Shown here: in pieces, positions 1-6,097 of the stretch
Layout of the letters: each line of letters starts with the position of its first letter
Position numbering within the stretch: the stretch's first letter is position 1
Source: an uncultured bacterium
Lineage (GTDB): Bacteria > Bacillota > Clostridia > Lachnospirales > Lachnospiraceae
Direction: 5' to 3'
NCBI GenBank assembly: GCA_905214365.1
Contig: CAJMMH010000177.1
Coordinates: 1 to 6,154 of the forward strand
Length of the DNA stretch: 6,154 bases
Notes under the pieces: generated by a model
Databases searched by the model: none
What the model saw: only the letters and a program-made list of their open reading frames with translations
What the model was told of the DNA's origin: nothing
Position numbers and translations under genes: made by a program

Positions 1-78
1 AATATCCTCAGGACGGGATAAGCCGCAGATCTTAACCTTTACGGAATACTCAGAAGGGGGAGAAGAAAGAGGCATCAT
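1..78 (-). CDS. trpF: Phosphoribosylanthranilate isomerase TrpF, N-terminal 26 codons only (cut by window edge)
   Basis: The enzyme isomerises N-(5'-phosphoribosyl)anthranilate to CdRP, the step between TrpD and TrpC. Only 26 residues are visible. They end in VKVKICGLSRPEDI, the first beta strand of the TrpF barrel with the KICGL motif, whose cysteine is the catalytic general base in the family. The ATG at 78-76 overlaps the trpC stop as ATGA, and an AAGGGAG-type ribosome binding site lies inside the trpC 3' end, so translation is probably coupled to trpC. A second ATG follows immediately (75-73), and either could be the start. Oddly, about 12 Ser/Pro-rich residues precede the KICGL strand, whereas many TrpF proteins begin only a few residues before it. 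No later start codon exists before the motif. The rest of the gene lies outside the window, so its integrity cannot be judged. Confidence 0.88.
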   Translation of the reverse strand, partial: MMPLSSPPSEYSVKVKICGLSRPEDI

Positions 79-911
79 AAAACATCTCCCTTCTGACTTC
101 CGATGTCTCTCAGTTCATTCAGCATCTGCGTTTTGTCCGGGGCGCGCATCAGGGTCTCACCGATCAGGACACCGTTTACATGGCTTTTCCGGAGAAAATC
201 AATATCTTCAGCGGTACGGATTCCGCTTTCCGCGACAAATAGTACAGAGTCCGGAACCAGCCGGCGGAGCCGTTCGCTGTTTCTGATATCGATGGTAAAG
301 TTTTTTAGATCCCGGTTGTTGACACCGATGATGCGTGCGCCTGCAGTAAGTGCGGAGTGAATTTCCTGTTCATCATGTGCCTCAACCAGTACAGAAAGAC
401 CGAGCTGGTCACAAAGCTGGATTCGGTGGGCAAGTGTGCCGGTATCGGTCAGCGCGCAGATCAGAAGGATGGCGGAAGCGCCGAGCAGCTTGGCCTCATA
501 GATCATGTAGTCATCTACAGTGAAGTCCTTGCGCAGGCAGGGGATGCGTACAGAAGCGGCAATTTCCTTCAAAAAGCGGTCTTCGCCGAGAAACCAGTGC
601 GGTTCCGTCAGGACAGAGACGCAGGATGCGCCGGCTGATTCATATTCTTTTGCAATTGTAAGATATGGGAAGTCAGGAGCAATGATGCCTTTTGACGGCG
701 ATGCTTTTTTGCATTCGCAGATAAACGAAATATCGTTTCCTTTCAGTGCGTCTTCAAATGGAAAGAACGAGGGGGAGCGGCTGTTATCCAGCTCCTGCTG
801 CCGGGCAGTTTCTGCCAGTAGTTTCAGTTGTTCTTCCGGGATAAGTTGTTTTGCTCTGGCAACCCTGCCGCGGGTATAATCGGCAATTGTATCAAGAATG
901 GAAGCAGGCAT
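75..911 (-). CDS. trpC: Indole-3-glycerol-phosphate synthase TrpC
   Basis: This cytosolic (beta/alpha)8-barrel enzyme closes CdRP to indole-3-glycerol phosphate with loss of CO2 and water. The chosen start gives 278 residues, close to the usual 255-270. Family motifs are complete and in order: ECKKASPSKG (66-75, with the catalytic Glu and Lys), SVLTEPHWFLG (99-109), RKDF (127-130, with the catalytic Lys), VEAHD (176-180), GVNNRDLKNF (196-205), AESGI (227-231) and NGVLIGETLMR (246-256). The reading frame stays open further upstream to 1034, but that extension runs back into trpD and lacks a ribosome binding site. The ATG at 911-909 sits 8 nt after a perfect AAGGAGG and begins the family-like MPASILDTI. 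trpD ends 55 nt upstream, and the stop overlaps the trpF start by ATGA. TrpC and TrpF are separate proteins here, not the fusion found in enteric bacteria. Confidence 0.97.
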   Translation of the reverse strand: MPASILDTIADYTRGRVARAKQLIPEEQLKLLAETARQQELDNSRSPSFFPFEDALKGNDISFICECKKASPSKGIIAPDFPYLTIAKEYESAGASCVSVLTEPHWFLGEDRFLKEIAASVRIPCLRKDFTVDDYMIYEAKLLGASAILLICALTDTGTLAHRIQLCDQLGLSVLVEAHDEQEIHSALTAGARIIGVNNRDLKNFTIDIRNSERLRRLVPDSVLFVAESGIRTAEDIDFLRKSHVNGVLIGETLMRAPDKTQMLNELRDIGSQKGDVL

Positions 912-919
912 AAGAGATT

Positions 920-926
920 CCTCCTT
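920..926 (-). promoter_or_regulatory. trpC ribosome binding site (decides the start)
   Basis: The minus strand reads AAGGAGG, 8 nt before the ATG at 911-909. It lies in the 55-nt trpD-trpC gap and marks this ATG as the trpC start, rather than the upstream in-frame start at 1034 inside trpD. Confidence 0.9.
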
Positions 927-966
927 ATTGTGTAGAGCCAGGCGGATATTCGCAATCTGCATGGAC

Positions 967-1998
967 TTACTGAAGTTCCTTTTGTGAAGCATCAGCAAAT
1001 GCCTGCATCGTGCGAAGCGCCTGTCCGGAATCAATCAGTTCTGCGGCGAGCGCAATGCCGTCAGCAATCGAAGAGGCTTTTTGACCGATATAGAGAGCTG
1101 CGCCAGCGTTCAGCAGAACCGCGTTCCTGCGGGGACCCTGTTCACCGTTCAGGATAGAGCGGGTAATATTTGCGTTTTCAGTAGGCGTTCCGCCGGTCAG
1201 ATCCGCTTTTGCGCAGCGCGGCAGACCAAATTGTTCCGGTGCGATGGTGTAGGAGAGGAAGCTGCCGTTATTAATCTCGCAGACTGAAGTAGGAGCGCTG
1301 AGCGAGATTTCGTCCAGCCGATCCTGGCCGTAGACAACCATCCCGTGTTTTACGCCGAGCGTATCAAGAACGCGCGCAAGCGGCTCTACTAAGGATTCGT
1401 CGTATACGCCAAGCAGCTGCATAGAAGGAGAGGCTGGATTGGTCAGCGGGCCAAGGATATTGAATACGGTACGAAATCCAAGCTCTTTGCGGATGGAACC
1501 GACATATTTCATGGAAGAATGATAATACTGGGCAAAGAAGAAGCAAAGATTGGTTTCTTCAAGAAGCCGGACACAGGCAGCCGGAGACTGATTCAGGCTG
1601 ACGCCGAGGGCTTCGAGGCAGTCGGCAGTTCCGCAGAGGGAGGAAGCGGCGCGGTTTCCGTGCTTGGCAACTTTCAGTCCGGAAGCAGCTGCAATAAAGG
1701 CTGCGGTTGTGGAGATATTGAAGCTGTGCGAGCCGTCACCGCCGGTTCCGACAATATCTATAATCTCCATACCATCAGGAATCTGTACATGCAGCGAATG
1801 TTCCCGCATGGCCGCCGCGCAGCCTGAAATTTCTTCAATGGTTTCCTTCTTGGTGCTTTTAGTGGACAGCGCTGCAAGGAAAGCGGCGTTCTGTGTCTGG
1901 CTGGTATTTCCGTCCATAATTTCATTCATAACGGTGTAGGCTTCTTGGTAGGTCAGGTCCTGTTTGTCAACAATCTTAATAATCGCTTCTTTAATCAT
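967..1998 (-). CDS. trpD: Anthranilate phosphoribosyltransferase TrpD
   Basis: The enzyme transfers phosphoribose from PRPP to anthranilate, giving N-(5'-phosphoribosyl)anthranilate. It belongs to nucleoside phosphorylase/phosphoribosyltransferase class IV and usually forms dimers. The chosen start gives 343 residues, typical for the family. Visible motifs are GTGGDGSHSFNIST (84-97, the glycine-rich PRPP loop), KHGNRAASS (112-120; KHGNRSVSS or KHGNRAVSS is the common form), RKELGFRTVFNILGPLTNP (170-188, containing the anthranilate-contacting Arg) and DRLDEIS (226-232, with the metal-binding Asp-Glu pair). The frame extends upstream to 2058, but that would overlap trpG and lacks a ribosome binding site. 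The ATG at 1998-1996 has AAGGAG 6 nt upstream and begins MIKEAI. trpG ends 46 nt upstream and trpC follows after 55 nt. The protein is free-standing, not fused to a TrpG domain. Confidence 0.97.
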   Translation of the reverse strand: MIKEAIIKIVDKQDLTYQEAYTVMNEIMDGNTSQTQNAAFLAALSTKSTKKETIEEISGCAAAMREHSLHVQIPDGMEIIDIVGTGGDGSHSFNISTTAAFIAAASGLKVAKHGNRAASSLCGTADCLEALGVSLNQSPAACVRLLEETNLCFFFAQYYHSSMKYVGSIRKELGFRTVFNILGPLTNPASPSMQLLGVYDESLVEPLARVLDTLGVKHGMVVYGQDRLDEISLSAPTSVCEINNGSFLSYTIAPEQFGLPRCAKADLTGGTPTENANITRSILNGEQGPRRNAVLLNAGAALYIGQKASSIADGIALAAELIDSGQALRTMQAFADASQKELQ

Positions 1999-2004
1999 AA
2001 TCTT

Positions 2005-2010
2005 CTCCTT
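2005..2010 (-). promoter_or_regulatory. trpD ribosome binding site (decides the start)
   Basis: AAGGAG on the minus strand lies in the 46-nt trpG-trpD gap, 6 nt before the ATG at 1998-1996. Upstream in-frame ATGs near 2040-2052 have no comparable purine-rich site, so they are unlikely starts. Confidence 0.85.
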
Positions 2011-2044
2011 CTGATGAGTTATGCAGTTATATACGCTCATAATC

Positions 2045-2620
2045 TTATACATCCGCAAGCGCGAGGAATTGCTTCAGCATTGTTTCACCGTCCGGCGTCA
2101 GGATGGATTCCGGATGGAACTGAACGCCGAAAACCGAATAGGAAACATCCTGAACTGCCATGATTTCGCCTTCTGGCGTCCGGGCGGTCACACGGAGCGT
2201 ATCCGGGATGGTGTCCGGAACAGCGGCGAGTGAATGATAGCGGGCAACCGGAACCGTGTCGGCAAGGCTGGTAAACAGCGGACAGCTGTGATCGAGAATG
2301 GCCGGGCTCTGCTTGCCGTGCATCAGCCGACCTGCATAGGAAACGACTGCGCCGTAGGCCTGGCAGATTGCCTGATGGCCAAGGCAGACACCGAGAATGG
2401 GAAGCTGCGTTCGGAATGCGGAGACAGCGTCCATACAGATGCCTGCGTCTTTCGGGCGGCCGGGGCCGGGAGAGAGGATCAGTGCCTGAGGGTGCAGGCT
2501 GCGCAGCTGCTCGATGGTGACTGCGTCATTGCGGATAACTCTGATATCCGGCCGGATGGAACCGATCATCTGGTACAGGTTATAAGAAAAGCTGTCATAA
2601 TTATCAATCAGTACAATCAT
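2045..2620 (-). CDS. trpG: Anthranilate synthase component II, glutamine amidotransferase TrpG
   Basis: This class I (triad) glutamine amidotransferase hydrolyses glutamine and channels ammonia to TrpE for anthranilate synthesis. Its 191 residues match a stand-alone TrpG/PabA. It opens with MIVLIDNYDSFSYNL, typical of the family, then shows LSPGPGRP (49-56, oxyanion-strand region), GVCLGHQAI (77-85) with nucleophile Cys79, and QFHPES (167-172) with His169 and Glu171 completing the triad. The start ATG (2620-2618) overlaps the trpE stop as ATGA, with AGGAGG 7 nt upstream inside the trpE end. This suggests coupled, near-equal synthesis of the two subunits. Related proteins also serve as PabA in folate synthesis and some organisms share one protein for both. 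The operon position supports the tryptophan role, and sequence alone does not exclude dual use. Confidence 0.97.
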   Translation of the reverse strand: MIVLIDNYDSFSYNLYQMIGSIRPDIRVIRNDAVTIEQLRSLHPQALILSPGPGRPKDAGICMDAVSAFRTQLPILGVCLGHQAICQAYGAVVSYAGRLMHGKQSPAILDHSCPLFTSLADTVPVARYHSLAAVPDTIPDTLRVTARTPEGEIMAVQDVSYSVFGVQFHPESILTPDGETMLKQFLALADV

Positions 2621-4077
2621 AATCCGTCCTCCTCAGAAAGCTCCAGCGCACGGACAACCGCCGCCGTTTTGTTCAGGCACTCCTGATATTCAAGCTCTGG
2701 AACGGAATCAGCGACGATGCCGGCTCCGCTGCGGACAAATACCTTCCCGTTTTTCTTATAGGCAATGCGGATGGCGATGCAGGTATCCATGTTTCCGGTG
2801 AAGTCCAGGTAGCCAATTGCGCCGCCGTAAATTCCGCGTTTGTTGTTTTCCAGGTCATTGATCAGCTGGCAGGCTTTCAGCTTTGGCGCGCCGGAAAGCG
2901 TTCCAGCCGGAAGAATCGCATCAACGGCATCCAATGCGGTACAGTCATCGCGGATTTCGCCGCGTACGGTAGAGCCGATATGCATGACGTGAGAGTAGCG
3001 CTCAATGGAATGGAAGCGTTCCACCGTGACTGATCCGAATTTACTGATGCGTCCGATATCGTTGCGTCCGAGATCTACTAGCATATTGTGTTCGGCAAGC
3101 TCCTTTTCGTCGGCAAGCAGTTCGCGTTCTAATGCAAGGTCTTCCTCCGGTGTTTTCCCGCGCGGACGCGTGCCGGCAAGCGGAAAGGTATGAAGTACGC
3201 CGTTTTCCAGTTTCACAAGCGTTTCTGGAGAAGCGCCGGCAACTTCTAAGTCGCAGCTGGAAAAGTAAAACATGTAGGGAGAAGGATTGATTGTGCGAAG
3301 CACCCGGTAGGTATTTAACAGACTGCCCTCGTACGGAGCTTCAAGACGGTTGGAAAGAACGATCTGGAAGATATCCCCTTCGTGGATATGGTGCTTTGCC
3401 TGTTCTACCATGCGGCAATAGGAATCGCGGTCAAACAGCGGGGCAACAGGACCGGTCAGATGTCCGGCCGGTTCCTCATGGGGCGTGCCGGTTCGGATCA
3501 GATCCGCCATCTCGGCAAGCTCGCGGGCAGCGCGGTTATAGCCGATTTCCACGTCATCAAGCGGGATATTTACAATCAGGATCATTTTCTGCCGGAAGTT
3601 GTCAAAGGCGATTACCTTATCAAACAGTATTAGATCAACGTCCTGGAAGCCTTCCGTGTCCTGTGCGTCGAGATGGAGAGTCGGCTCGGCATATTTCAGA
3701 TAATCGTAAGAAAAGTAACCGACAAGGCCGCCGGAAAAGGGCGGAAGAAAGTCAAAACGGGGACTTGCATGGTCCTCAATCAGCTGCCGGATATAAGTAC
3801 CTGGATGGTTGGTCTGGAAGTGAAGCGATCCGATTTTCATCTCGCCGTTCAGACAGGTAACTTCAAGCTTCGGATCGTAGCCGAGAAAGGTGTAGCGTCC
3901 CCAGGTTTCCTGGGATTCCGCAGATTCTAACAGATAGCAGTGATGTGAGACATGCTTTAAAATCCGGAGAACTTCAATTGGTGTGCGGATATCCGAAAGA
4001 ATCTCCATGCTCACAGGAGCAGTCCGGAAGCAGCCTTGTGCCGCAATCGCTTTCAGGGTTTCAAGATCAGGTTTCAT
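2617..4077 (-). CDS. trpE: Anthranilate synthase component I TrpE
   Basis: The chorismate-using subunit converts chorismate and ammonia (from TrpG) to anthranilate and pyruvate, the first committed step of tryptophan synthesis. It has 486 residues, normal for the family. The N-terminal domain carries LLES (49-52), part of the allosteric tryptophan site in characterised TrpE proteins, so feedback inhibition is likely. The C-terminal chorismate-binding domain shows NPSPYMF (264-270), GASPE (281-285), TRPRG (303-307), EHNMLVDLGRND (329-340), HIGSTVRG (366-373), AGTLSGAPK (391-399), YGGAIGY (417-423) and RSGAGIVADS (449-458). LLES together with trpG next door favours TrpE over PabB. The ATG at 4077-4075 follows GGAGGT by 7 nt. 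The gene is first in the operon, starting about 60 nt after the T-box terminator, and its stop overlaps trpG. No frameshift or missing motif was seen. Confidence 0.97.
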   Translation of the reverse strand: MKPDLETLKAIAAQGCFRTAPVSMEILSDIRTPIEVLRILKHVSHHCYLLESAESQETWGRYTFLGYDPKLEVTCLNGEMKIGSLHFQTNHPGTYIRQLIEDHASPRFDFLPPFSGGLVGYFSYDYLKYAEPTLHLDAQDTEGFQDVDLILFDKVIAFDNFRQKMILIVNIPLDDVEIGYNRAARELAEMADLIRTGTPHEEPAGHLTGPVAPLFDRDSYCRMVEQAKHHIHEGDIFQIVLSNRLEAPYEGSLLNTYRVLRTINPSPYMFYFSSCDLEVAGASPETLVKLENGVLHTFPLAGTRPRGKTPEEDLALERELLADEKELAEHNMLVDLGRNDIGRISKFGSVTVERFHSIERYSHVMHIGSTVRGEIRDDCTALDAVDAILPAGTLSGAPKLKACQLINDLENNKRGIYGGAIGYLDFTGNMDTCIAIRIAYKKNGKVFVRSGAGIVADSVPELEYQECLNKTAAVVRALELSEEDGL

Positions 4078-4084
4078 CGCAGAT

Positions 4085-4090
4085 ACCTCC
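4085..4090 (-). promoter_or_regulatory. trpE ribosome binding site
   Basis: GGAGGT on the minus strand, 7 nt before the trpE ATG. It lies downstream of the T-box terminator, so it is transcribed only when the terminator is read through. No obvious leader helix masks it, which fits control at transcription rather than translation. Confidence 0.85.
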
Positions 4091-4139
4091 GTAGGTTGTT
4101 TCGTACATGTTTTATCGTACCTGCCGGGACAAAAGCAAT

Positions 4140-4179
4140 AAAAAAATCCCCGACAGAAATCTTATGATTCTGTCAAGGA
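4140..4179 (-). terminator. T-box intrinsic terminator upstream of trpE
   Basis: TCCTTGACAGAA (4179-4168) pairs with TTCTGTCGGGGA (4158-4147): 12 continuous pairs including two G-U, a 9-nt loop, then seven U (4146-4140). Its lower arm takes over the 3' side of the antiterminator, the standard T-box switch. It should stop transcription before trpE when tRNA-Trp is charged. Confidence 0.93.
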
Positions 4180-4208
4180 CGAATGTAAACGATCCGCGGT
4201 GCCACCTT
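4175..4208 (-). promoter_or_regulatory. T-box antiterminator helix with tRNA acceptor-binding bulge
   Basis: AAGG (4208-4205) pairs with CCTT (4178-4175), flanking the UGGCACC bulge (4204-4198) and a short inner GCG/CGT helix. UGGC (4204-4201) pairs with the 3' GCCA end of uncharged tRNA-Trp. CCTT is also the lower left arm of the terminator, so the two structures exclude each other. Confidence 0.9.
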
Positions 4209-4325
4209 GATTTACGGGAATCCCCGTACCCTTAGCGAGATACTATCATATCTCCGGCAACTGACGTATGCCCATACGTCGCAGAATACTCGGCAAAGAC
4301 TACCTTTGACTGCGCCCTCAGCGGT

Positions 4326-4328
4326 CCA
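4326..4328 (-). promoter_or_regulatory. T-box specifier codon UGG (Trp)
   Basis: UGG lies on the 3' side of the internal loop near the base of Stem I, in the context AAATGGACCGC. The A after the codon is the usual purine flanking a T-box specifier. It pairs with the CCA anticodon of tRNA-Trp and agrees independently with the UGGC bulge and the trp genes downstream. Confidence 0.9.
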
Positions 4329-4425
4329 TTTGATGACTTGTTTTCTGCCCGATTCTCAGCATCGCGGGCTCTCTGTAAGAGCATGATCACCGTTATCTCC
4401 GCATCAACGGTTTGATGTTGGACAT

Positions 4426-4454
4426 ATCTTATCATAGGAAAAACACTTCGTCAA
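4426..4454 (-). promoter_or_regulatory. Promoter of the trp operon (sigma-A type)
   Basis: The -35 TTGACG (4454-4449) and -10 TAAGAT (4431-4426) are 17 nt apart, and a TG one base before the -10 makes it extended. An A/T-rich stretch with several T runs lies upstream. Transcription would start near 4419, just before the T-box leader. A second hexamer, TTGACA at 4470-4465, lies 16 nt further upstream but has no good -10 at proper spacing. Confidence 0.85.
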
Positions 4455-4529
4455 TCGGTGCATCTGTCAAAAAACAGGAAAAAACTTTGTGAAAAATAGA
4501 TAAAACAAAAACAGATATTGTCATTGTGC

Positions 4530-4587
4530 AAACAAAACTCCCCACCATGTCCGGCTGACAGAAACAGAGACGGATATAGCGGGGAGT
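4530..4587 (-). terminator. Intrinsic terminator of argH
   Basis: The minus strand from 4587 to 4571 pairs with 4553 to 4537: a 17-position stem with one A-C mismatch and two G-U pairs, closed at its base by ACTCCCC/GGGGAGT, with a 17-nt loop. A U-rich tail (TTTGTTTG) follows. It begins 37 nt after the argH stop and ends before the trp promoter, so it should separate argH transcription from the trp operon. Confidence 0.85.
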
Positions 4588-4624
4588 GGTCATCAGATCA
4601 GGCTGTGCGGATCCGCGTTGATGA

Positions 4625-5998
4625 TTACTGGTTCAGATATTCGCGGTAGGAGGCAATGGCAGCTTCCATTGCTTCTTGTCCGGGAGCACCCTTGGTCAGA
4701 CGCTTTTCTACGCAGGTTTTCATGCTGATTTCTTCGTAGATATCTTCCTTGAATACCGGGCAGATTTTCCGGTACTCATCAAGCGGAAGTTCATCGAGCG
4801 AGCACTTTTTCTCAATGCACAGAAGAACCAGCTGGCCGATAATGCCGTGTGCGTCGCGGAATGGAACGCCATGCTTTACCAGATAATCGGCAGCGTCAGT
4901 TGCATTGGTGAAGCCGTTCTTTGCGCTTGCGGCCATCCGCTCCTTATTGAAACGCATGGTGGCGATCATATCCGTGAAGAGAAGCAGGCAGCCATTGACC
5001 GTATCAATCGCGTCAAACGCCATCTCCTTATCCTCCTGCATGTCTTTATTATACGCAAGCGGAAGTCCCTTCATCGTTGTCAGAAGAGAAGCCAGCGCAC
5101 CGTAAACGCGTCCTGTCTTTCCGCGGATCAACTCTGCGATATCCGGGTTCTTCTTCTGCGGCATGATGCTTGAGCCGGTGCTGTAGGCATCGTCCAGCTC
5201 AACAAACTGGTATTCATTGGTGTTCCAGGTGATGATCTCTTCGCAGAAGCGGGACAGATGCATCATAATGATGGACAGTGAGGACAGGTATTCGATCAGG
5301 TAATCGCGGTCAGAAACGGAATCCATGCTGTTTCCGGTCGCGCGGTCAAAACCAAGCAGGGAAGCAGTATACTCCCGATCAAGCGGATAGGTGGTTCCGG
5401 CAAGCGCGCCTGCGCCCAGCGGGCAGGTATTCATGCGCACACGGATATCGGAAAGACGGCTGCGGTCACGCATAAACATCTCAAAATATGCGCCGAAATG
5501 ATGAGCCAGCGTAATCGGCTGAGCCTTCTGCAGGTGGGTAAACCCAGGCATAAATGTGTCGAGATTCGCCTCCATAACCGGCAGAAGCGTCTCTAACAGG
5601 CGCTTTACAAGAGAAGAGGTTTCGTCCACTTCATCGCGGATATACAGCTTCATATCCAGGGCAACCTGGTCATTGCGGCTGCGGCCGGTATGCAGCTTTT
5701 TGCCGACGTCGCCGATGCGCTCAATCAGATGCGCCTCGACAAAGCTGTGGATATCCTCGCTGCCGTCGGTAAACGTCAGGTTTCCTGCCTTGATATCGGC
5801 AAGAATAGAATTTAATCCGTCAATGATCTGGTCACGTTCCGTATCAGTCAGGATGCCCTGCTTGGCAAGCATCGTTACATGCGCGATGCTGCCGCGGATA
5901 TCCTGTGCGTAAAAGCGGCAGTCAAACGGCAGGGACGCGTTGAACTCGTCCACAAGCTTATTGGTTTCCTTGGTAAATCTTCCTCCCCAGAGTTTCAT
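4625..5998 (-). CDS. argH: Argininosuccinate lyase ArgH
   Basis: The enzyme cleaves argininosuccinate to arginine and fumarate, the last step of arginine synthesis. It is a cytosolic homotetramer of the fumarase/aspartase superfamily. The chosen start gives 457 residues, within the usual 455-470. It starts MKLWGGRF, the typical ArgH beginning. It then shows HTGRSRNDQV (103-112), GFTHLQKAQP (152-161, with the active-site His) and the superfamily signature GSSIMPQKKNPD (275-286, on the loop carrying the catalytic Ser). A TTG two codons upstream (6004-6002) is also in frame, but it is only 4 nt from AGGAGG. The ATG at 5998-5996 is 10 nt away, slightly long but the better start. No frameshift or lost motif was seen. 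No clear promoter is visible upstream, so it may be co-transcribed with an off-window gene such as argG (inference). The first codons are duplicated at the window edge. Confidence 0.97.
   Translation of the reverse strand: MKLWGGRFTKETNKLVDEFNASLPFDCRFYAQDIRGSIAHVTMLAKQGILTDTERDQIIDGLNSILADIKAGNLTFTDGSEDIHSFVEAHLIERIGDVGKKLHTGRSRNDQVALDMKLYIRDEVDETSSLVKRLLETLLPVMEANLDTFMPGFTHLQKAQPITLAHHFGAYFEMFMRDRSRLSDIRVRMNTCPLGAGALAGTTYPLDREYTASLLGFDRATGNSMDSVSDRDYLIEYLSSLSIIMMHLSRFCEEIITWNTNEYQFVELDDAYSTGSSIMPQKKNPDIAELIRGKTGRVYGALASLLTTMKGLPLAYNKDMQEDKEMAFDAIDTVNGCLLLFTDMIATMRFNKERMAASAKNGFTNATDAADYLVKHGVPFRDAHGIIGQLVLLCIEKKCSLDELPLDEYRKICPVFKEDIYEEISMKTCVEKRLTKGAPGQEAMEAAIASYREYLNQ
5914..5968. repeat. 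55-bp direct repeat, copy within argH
   Basis: This stretch covers ArgH residues 11-28 (ETNKLVDE...PFDCR). It recurs without a mismatch at the window edge, offset by 186 bp. It is the functional copy, in which argH reads on normally. Confidence 0.95.
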
Positions 5999-6008
5999 AA
6001 TCAAAAAT

Positions 6009-6014
6009 CCTCCT
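6009..6014 (-). promoter_or_regulatory. argH ribosome binding site
   Basis: A perfect AGGAGG on the minus strand, 10 nt before the ATG at 5998 and 4 nt before an in-frame TTG at 6004. The two spacings straddle the usual optimum. ATG is preferred for codon strength and for the family-like MKLWGGRF start. Confidence 0.8.
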
Positions 6015-6045
6015 CATCTGTTGTGTGTTCTGGATCTGTGTGTTT

Positions 6046-6088
6046 CTCTTTTCTGGCAACCCGGCAAAGCGGATGTCTGCCAAAAGAG
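6046..6088 (-). other. Imperfect hairpin upstream of argH
   Basis: CTCTTTTGGCA (6088-6078) can pair with TGCCAGAAAAGAG (6058-6046): 11 pairs with a 2-nt bulge around a 19-nt loop. No T run follows on either strand, so it is not a standard intrinsic terminator. It may be leader RNA structure, or it may be chance. It lies in the 5998-6099 interval, where no gene was seen. Confidence 0.45.
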
Positions 6089-6097
6089 CGTGCCGTT

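Larger units (their letters stand above)
4140..4419 (-). ncRNA. Tryptophan-specific T-box riboswitch leader of the trp operon
   Basis: This leader senses the charging state of tRNA-Trp and controls transcription into trpE. Directly visible parts, in transcript order, are these. Stem I holds an AGAGAG element and a distal hairpin with GCCCG/CGGGC arms around a GATGCTGAGAATC loop, the usual T-box tip that stacks on the tRNA elbow. The specifier is AAATGGACC, with UGG (Trp) at 4328-4326 followed by the usual A. Several hairpins come next, including GACGTATG/CATACGTC at 4280-4263, GAGATA/TATCTC at 4254-4237, and a stem III-like TACGGG/CCCGTA at 4228-4213. The conserved T-box AAGGTGGCACCGCGG lies at 4208-4194, and a terminator ends the leader. 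The bulge UGGC would pair with GCCA at the acceptor end, matching the G discriminator of bacterial tRNA-Trp. The 5' limit is inferred from the promoter; the stem II/IIA fold was not resolved. A 67-codon frame crossing this region is not a gene. Confidence 0.96.

Noticed and set aside
912..1034. Upstream extension of trpC to an in-frame start inside trpD
   Set aside because: It would add 41 residues unlike any TrpC N-terminus and has no ribosome binding site; the ATG at 911 has AAGGAGG.
1999..2058. Upstream extension of trpD into the end of trpG
   Set aside because: The extra 20 residues are not family-like and the start at 1998 has a clear AAGGAG site.
3291..3860. A plus-strand open frame of 189 codons opposite trpE
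   Set aside because: It lies wholly opposite a conserved gene, has a low-complexity Arg/Gly/Ser-rich composition, and no family motif is recognisable. It is an antisense shadow.
4081..4139. Possible second regulatory hairpin between the T-box terminator and trpE (two GTAC motifs)
   Set aside because: The pairing is only 4 bp (GTAC with GTAC) and does not cover the ribosome binding site; there is no support for a second switch.
4232..4435. A 67-codon open frame on the minus strand upstream of trpE, possibly a leader peptide
   Set aside because: It begins inside the promoter -10, lacks a ribosome binding site, and lies across the T-box stems. The conserved RNA features explain the region.
4676..5173. 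A plus-strand open frame of 165 codons opposite argH
   Set aside because: It is antisense to the conserved ArgH signature region, with no recognisable domain and no convincing ribosome binding site.
5999..6004. TTG start for argH two codons upstream of the ATG
   Set aside because: It has only 4 nt to the AGGAGG and a weaker start codon; the ATG gives the usual MKLWGGRF beginning. It cannot be fully excluded.
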